From: an uncultured Lachnospiraceae bacterium
GTDB lineage: Bacteria > Bacillota > Clostridia > Lachnospirales > Lachnospiraceae
NCBI GenBank assembly: GCA_958422845.1
Contig: CATZPU010000026.1
Location: 1-9,278 of the forward strand
Length of the DNA stretch: 9,278 nt
Direction of reading: 5' to 3'
The notes under the pieces are model-generated. The model ran no database searches. It was not told the DNA's origin and saw only the letters and a list, made by a program, of their open reading frames with translations. Of the stretch, positions 6,377 through 9,278 are shown piece by piece. Each line of letters starts with the position of its first letter. Position 1 is the first letter of the stretch. A program made the translations under genes and the position numbers.

Positions 6377-8389
6377 TTAGCAGATTTCCGCGCCTGAAGG
6401 CATCTTCTTCTCCGGCACCATCACAGCCAGCTCGCCGTTCTCATCCTCTGCACACAGGATCATTCCCTCTGAAAGAATACCTGCAAGCTTCGCCGGTTTG
6501 AGATTTACAAGTACCATGACCTTTTTGCCGACCATCTCTTCTGCCGAATAATGAGCTTTGATGCCGGATACGATCTGGCGCACCTGACTGCCGATCTTTA
6601 CCTGCGAGCACAGAAGCTTTCTTGACTTTTTCACTTCCTCACACGCAATGATCTCGCCTACCTGAAACTGCATTTTTTCAAAATCATCAAACGTGATCTC
6701 TGCCTTCGGCTCAATATCGATCACGCTCTCGTCTGCCGCTTCGCCCTCTGCGGCTTCCGTCTTGTCCGCACTTTCTTCTGCGCCTGCATTTGCCTTCTCA
6801 AGCGCTGCAAGCTGCGCTTTCTGAAGCTCCTCCGCTTTTACAAGGATCTCTTTGATGTCAAGACGGGCAAACAGGATCTCCGGCTTCTCCGTTACCTTTG
6901 TGCCGGACTCGTACAGTCCGTACTGATCCATCTGCTCAAGACCGCGCTTCTTCGCGTTAAGCTGCGCGAGGATCTTTGCCGATGTCTCCGGCATAAAGGA
7001 TTCCAGAAGCTCCGCTCCGATGCTGATACACTCTGTCAGATTGTAGAGCACCGTTGCCAGACGATCCTGCTTCGTTTCATCCTTTGCAAGCGCCCACGGC
7101 ATCGTCTCGTCAATATATTTATTGCAGCGCTTAAACAGTGTAAATATCTCGCTGATCGCATCTGCCACACGCAGATCGTCCATCTTCTTCGCTGCATTGA
7201 CTGGAACTGCAAGAGCAACCGCTTTCAGTTCCTCGTCTACCGGCTCCGCTGCGCCGCGGTTCTCTACCACGCCGCCAAAATATTTATTTGTCATGGAGAT
7301 CGTACGGTTCACGAGGTTGCCGAGCGTATTGGCAAGATCGGAGTTCAGACGCTCTACCATCAGCTCCCATGTGATCACGCCGTCGTTCTCAAACGGCATC
7401 TCGTGCAGAACAAAGTAGCGCACGGCATCTACTCCGAAAATATCAGCCAGATCATCGGCGTACAGCACGTTGCCCTTTGACTTGCTCATTTTGCCCTCGC
7501 CCTGCAAAAGCCACGGATGTCCGAAAATCTGTTTCGGAAGCGGCAGATCGAGCGCCATCAAAAAGATCGGCCAGTAAATGGTATGGAAACGGATAATATC
7601 TTTTCCGATCAGATGCAGGTCTGCCGGCCAGTCCTTCTTAAACTGCTCCGTGCTGTCTCCGTCGCAGTCATAGCCGATGCCTGTGATATAGTTTGTCAGC
7701 GCGTCGAGCCATACGTACGTCACATGCTTCGGGTCAAACGATACCGGAATGCCCCACTTAAATGACGTTCTCGAAACGCACAGATCCTGCAATCCCGGAA
7801 GCAGGAAGTTGTTCATCATCTCGTTTTTACGTGATACCGGCTGAATAAATTCCGGATGTGTATTGATATGCTCGATCAGGCGGTCTGCGTACTTGCTCAT
7901 GCGGAAGAAATATGCTTCCTCGCTCGCCGGCTTTACCTCGCGGCCGCAGTCCGGACATTTGCCGTCTACAAGCTGGGACTCTGTCCAGAACGATTCGCAC
8001 GGCGTACAGTAAAGTCCCTCATAAGAACCTTTATAAATATCGCCCTGATCGTACAGCTTCTTGAATATCTTCTGCACCTGCTTCTCATGCTCTTCATCTG
8101 TCGTGCGGATAAATTTGTCATACGACGTTCCCATCATATCCCATATACGTTTGATCTCGCCTGCGACGTTGTCCACATACTCCTTCGGCGTGATGCCGGC
8201 TTCCGCCGCCTTCAGCTCGATCTTCTGACCGTGCTCATCCGTACCTGTCTGGAAAAATACATCGTATCCCTGTGCGCGCTTAAATCTTGCGATACTGTCC
8301 GCAAGGATCGCCTCATACGTATTGCCGATGTGCGGCTTACCAGACGTATAGGCGATCGCAGTCGTCATATAATACTTTGGTTTGCTCAT
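6377..8389 (-). CDS. metG: Methionyl-tRNA synthetase (MetRS) with C-terminal tRNA-binding domain
   Basis: This 670-residue cytoplasmic class I synthetase charges tRNA-Met. Seen in order: the HIGN form of the HIGH motif at residues 20-23, a single zinc knuckle with Cys128, Cys131, Cys145 and Cys148, YVWLDAL at 225-231, the KMSKS loop at 300-304, and an alpha-helical anticodon-binding region to about 520. A low-complexity Ala/Glu linker follows (about 530-564), then an OB-fold EMAP/Trbp111-like domain (565-670, ITFDDFEKMQFQVGEI onward), which mediates dimerisation and tRNA binding in such enzymes. The start ATG at 8389 has AGGAGG 8 bases upstream. The gene lies 31 bases after the T-box terminator, so it should be expressed when uncharged tRNA-Met accumulates. 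It appears complete. Confidence 0.98.
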   Translation of the reverse strand: MSKPKYYMTTAIAYTSGKPHIGNTYEAILADSIARFKRAQGYDVFFQTGTDEHGQKIELKAAEAGITPKEYVDNVAGEIKRIWDMMGTSYDKFIRTTDEEHEKQVQKIFKKLYDQGDIYKGSYEGLYCTPCESFWTESQLVDGKCPDCGREVKPASEEAYFFRMSKYADRLIEHINTHPEFIQPVSRKNEMMNNFLLPGLQDLCVSRTSFKWGIPVSFDPKHVTYVWLDALTNYITGIGYDCDGDSTEQFKKDWPADLHLIGKDIIRFHTIYWPIFLMALDLPLPKQIFGHPWLLQGEGKMSKSKGNVLYADDLADIFGVDAVRYFVLHEMPFENDGVITWELMVERLNSDLANTLGNLVNRTISMTNKYFGGVVENRGAAEPVDEELKAVALAVPVNAAKKMDDLRVADAISEIFTLFKRCNKYIDETMPWALAKDETKQDRLATVLYNLTECISIGAELLESFMPETSAKILAQLNAKKRGLEQMDQYGLYESGTKVTEKPEILFARLDIKEILVKAEELQKAQLAALEKANAGAEESADKTEAAEGEAADESVIDIEPKAEITFDDFEKMQFQVGEIIACEEVKKSRKLLCSQVKIGSQVRQIVSGIKAHYSAEEMVGKKVMVLVNLKPAKLAGILSEGMILCAEDENGELAVMVPEKKMPSGAEIC

Positions 8390-8420
8390 ATTGTTTTCCT
8401 CCTAATCTTTCCTATGACAT

Positions 8421-8458
8421 AAAAAAACGCCCGCTCTTCCAATATTCAGAAGACGAGC
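8421..8458 (-). terminator. Rho-independent terminator of the metG T-box
   Basis: On the minus strand GCUCGUCUUC pairs with GAAGAGCGGGC with one bulged G and one G-U pair, around a 9-base loop, followed by seven U residues. Its 5' arm shares CUCGU and CUUC with the antiterminator, so the two structures are mutually exclusive, as required for T-box control. Confidence 0.9.
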
Positions 8459-8703
8459 CTGCCCGTGTTACCACTTCTTTTCATCTGTACCTCACAGCAC
8501 AGACCTTAACGAGTACTGAAAACTCTCTGTCAATACTCTGCCGCTGTAACAGGCGGACCTGTCGCAGCCTGACGGCATCCCTGCCTCTTAGCTGCACTCC
8601 TCAAAAGCCATCTTCCGCATACGCTTATGCATCCCCTCTCAGCGCCGGAGAATTCTCTGTAGCATTCCTGTATACGTACTCTCTTTTTCATCGGATTTTT
8701 CTA
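8421..8703 (-). promoter_or_regulatory. T-box riboswitch leader of metG
   Basis: This is the transcribed leader between the promoter and metG. The T-box itself (8461-8479) gives an antiterminator with perfect arms: AGAAG pairs with CUUCU and ACGGG pairs with CUCGU, with the bulge UGGUAAC at 8473-8467 and a CAGG loop. UGGU in the bulge would pair with ACCA of uncharged tRNA, matching an A discriminator. Stem III is a 9-bp helix (8538-8530 with 8519-8511, one G-U). In Stem I an AGUA motif is followed by CGUAUAC pairing with GUAUGCG, then GAAG and an AUG at 8611-8609, the likely methionine specifier. UCUGU and ACAGA form a further hairpin before the T-box. Uncharged tRNA-Met should stabilise the antiterminator. 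The bulge differs from the common UGGNACC by one base. Confidence 0.92.
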
Positions 8704-8709
8704 CTTTCT

Positions 8710-8738
8710 AAATTATCATACCATAGATTTTCTGTCAA
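8710..8738 (-). promoter_or_regulatory. Promoter of the metG T-box operon
   Basis: A perfect TTGACA -35 box (8738-8733) is followed after 17 bases by TAATTT (8715-8710), preceded by TG in the extended -10 position. An overlapping GATAAT gives a 15-base spacer. Transcription would start near 8703, immediately before the T-box Stem I region. Confidence 0.75.
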
Positions 8739-8831
8739 GACGCCGCGCCTTTGACGGAGCAAATTTTCGCGGCTCTTTTTCCGTGTTCCCCTGCATAGAC
8801 TGTCTTAAAGAGTACATACGGGAGTCCTGAT

Positions 8832-9278
8832 ATGCGTTCTTCCCTCTCAAAATTAAAAGCCCGTTTTTCGGGGAGGCTGTCTTTTGCCGTCCTCATTCTG
8901 TGCGCCGCACTGCTTTTTCTTATTCTGCGGCTTTTCCTGAAAGCTCCGCCTGAATTTCTGCTTTCACAAGACGAAAAATTTGAACGCTTCACAGAAGAGA
9001 TCTTCCGAAGTGAGATGAGCGGCAGCACCCTGAACCTCCACTATACGATCGCCGAACCTGAGTCCTTCAAAATCAAAACGACTGAGGTATCTCTCGGAAA
9101 TGCAAGTCTTGCCGCACGTAAAAATGCTGCGGCGGCAGCAGAAAATTATCTGAATACATTAAAATCCTTCGATTACGAAAAGCTCTCCGATAAGCACAGG
9201 CTTACGTATGAGATCTTCCGCAATCATCTGGAGACGGAGCTTGCAGGCAGCAGCTATCTCCTGTATGACGAGCCCTTA
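8832..9278 (+). CDS. DUF885 family protein, membrane-anchored (3' end outside window)
   Basis: The first 149 residues are present and the frame is open to the right edge. The start ATG at 8832 has GGGAG 7 bases upstream. A basic N-terminus (RSSLSKLKARFSGR) is followed by one hydrophobic helix at about 17-36, acting as an uncleaved anchor or signal, so the rest should face outside. The following segment, FERFTEEIFRSEMSG then LNLHYTIAEPESF, followed by NYLNTLKSFDYEKLSDKHR, is characteristic of the N-terminal part of DUF885 proteins. These are presumed metallopeptidase-like, with the zinc motif expected further downstream and not visible here. It is divergent from the metG leader. No convincing promoter is seen in 8739-8831, although TTGACG at 8751 could be a lone -35. 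The complementary-strand reading frame over 8735-9028 is a shadow. Confidence 0.85.
   Translation, partial: MRSSLSKLKARFSGRLSFAVLILCAALLFLILRLFLKAPPEFLLSQDEKFERFTEEIFRSEMSGSTLNLHYTIAEPESFKIKTTEVSLGNASLAARKNAAAAAENYLNTLKSFDYEKLSDKHRLTYEIFRNHLETELAGSSYLLYDEPL

Noticed and set aside
8742..8773. GCCGCG and CGCGGC inverted repeat followed by a T-rich stretch, as a possible terminator
   Set aside because: Arms are only 6 bp with a 20-base loop, and no plus-strand gene lies upstream to be terminated.
8751..8779. Promoter for the DUF885 gene using TTGACG at 8751
   Set aside because: At the correct spacing the sequence is TCTTTT, which is not an acceptable -10 box.
8735..9028. Minus-strand 97-codon frame opposite the DUF885 gene
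   Set aside because: It overlaps both the metG promoter and the start of a recognisable plus-strand gene, has no known domain, and is a shadow.

Overview
The window looks like a chromosomal segment of a Clostridia/Lachnospiraceae-type Firmicute of moderate GC content. The basis is strong AGGAGG ribosome-binding sites, a tRNA-sensing T-box leader in front of metG, and the kinds of proteins encoded. The species cannot be named from the sequence alone. Six genes plus a truncated seventh run on the minus strand, and one truncated gene at the right edge runs on the plus strand.

Reading in the direction of transcription from the right: a sigma-70-type promoter (about 8738-8710) drives a T-box leader (about 8703-8421) with recognisable Stem I, Stem III, antiterminator and terminator. 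It is followed by metG (8389-6377, methionyl-tRNA synthetase with a C-terminal tRNA-binding domain). A MATE efflux protein (6344-4986) and an M18 metallo-aminopeptidase (4920-3520) follow, 32 and 65 bases apart, with no terminator visible. The T-box may therefore also influence them.

After a 101-base spacer holding a good promoter, a 10-bp inverted repeat flanking its -10 box, and a leader hairpin, comes an ABC importer of the nitrate/taurine/NMT1 type. It consists of a substrate-binding protein (3418-2438), a permease (2164-1415) and an ATPase (1299-658). A DUF362 iron-sulfur protein (628 to the left edge, incomplete) follows 29 bases later and is probably in the same transcript. Nothing in the sequence reveals the importer's substrate.

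The most unusual structure is in the two spacers inside the importer operon. The binding protein/permease spacer is almost entirely three 87-base units, each built of two related sub-units, and the last sub-unit contains the permease start codon. The permease/ATPase spacer is filled from stop codon to start codon by three diverged 34-44-base units, the last carrying the ATPase ribosome-binding site. Both look like expansions of a translation-initiation region. The binding protein is also odd for a Gram-positive importer because its signal peptide lacks the lipobox cysteine.

On the plus strand, a membrane-anchored DUF885 protein begins at 8832 and runs off the right edge. It is divergent from the metG leader, and the roughly 90 bases between them show no clear promoter for it.
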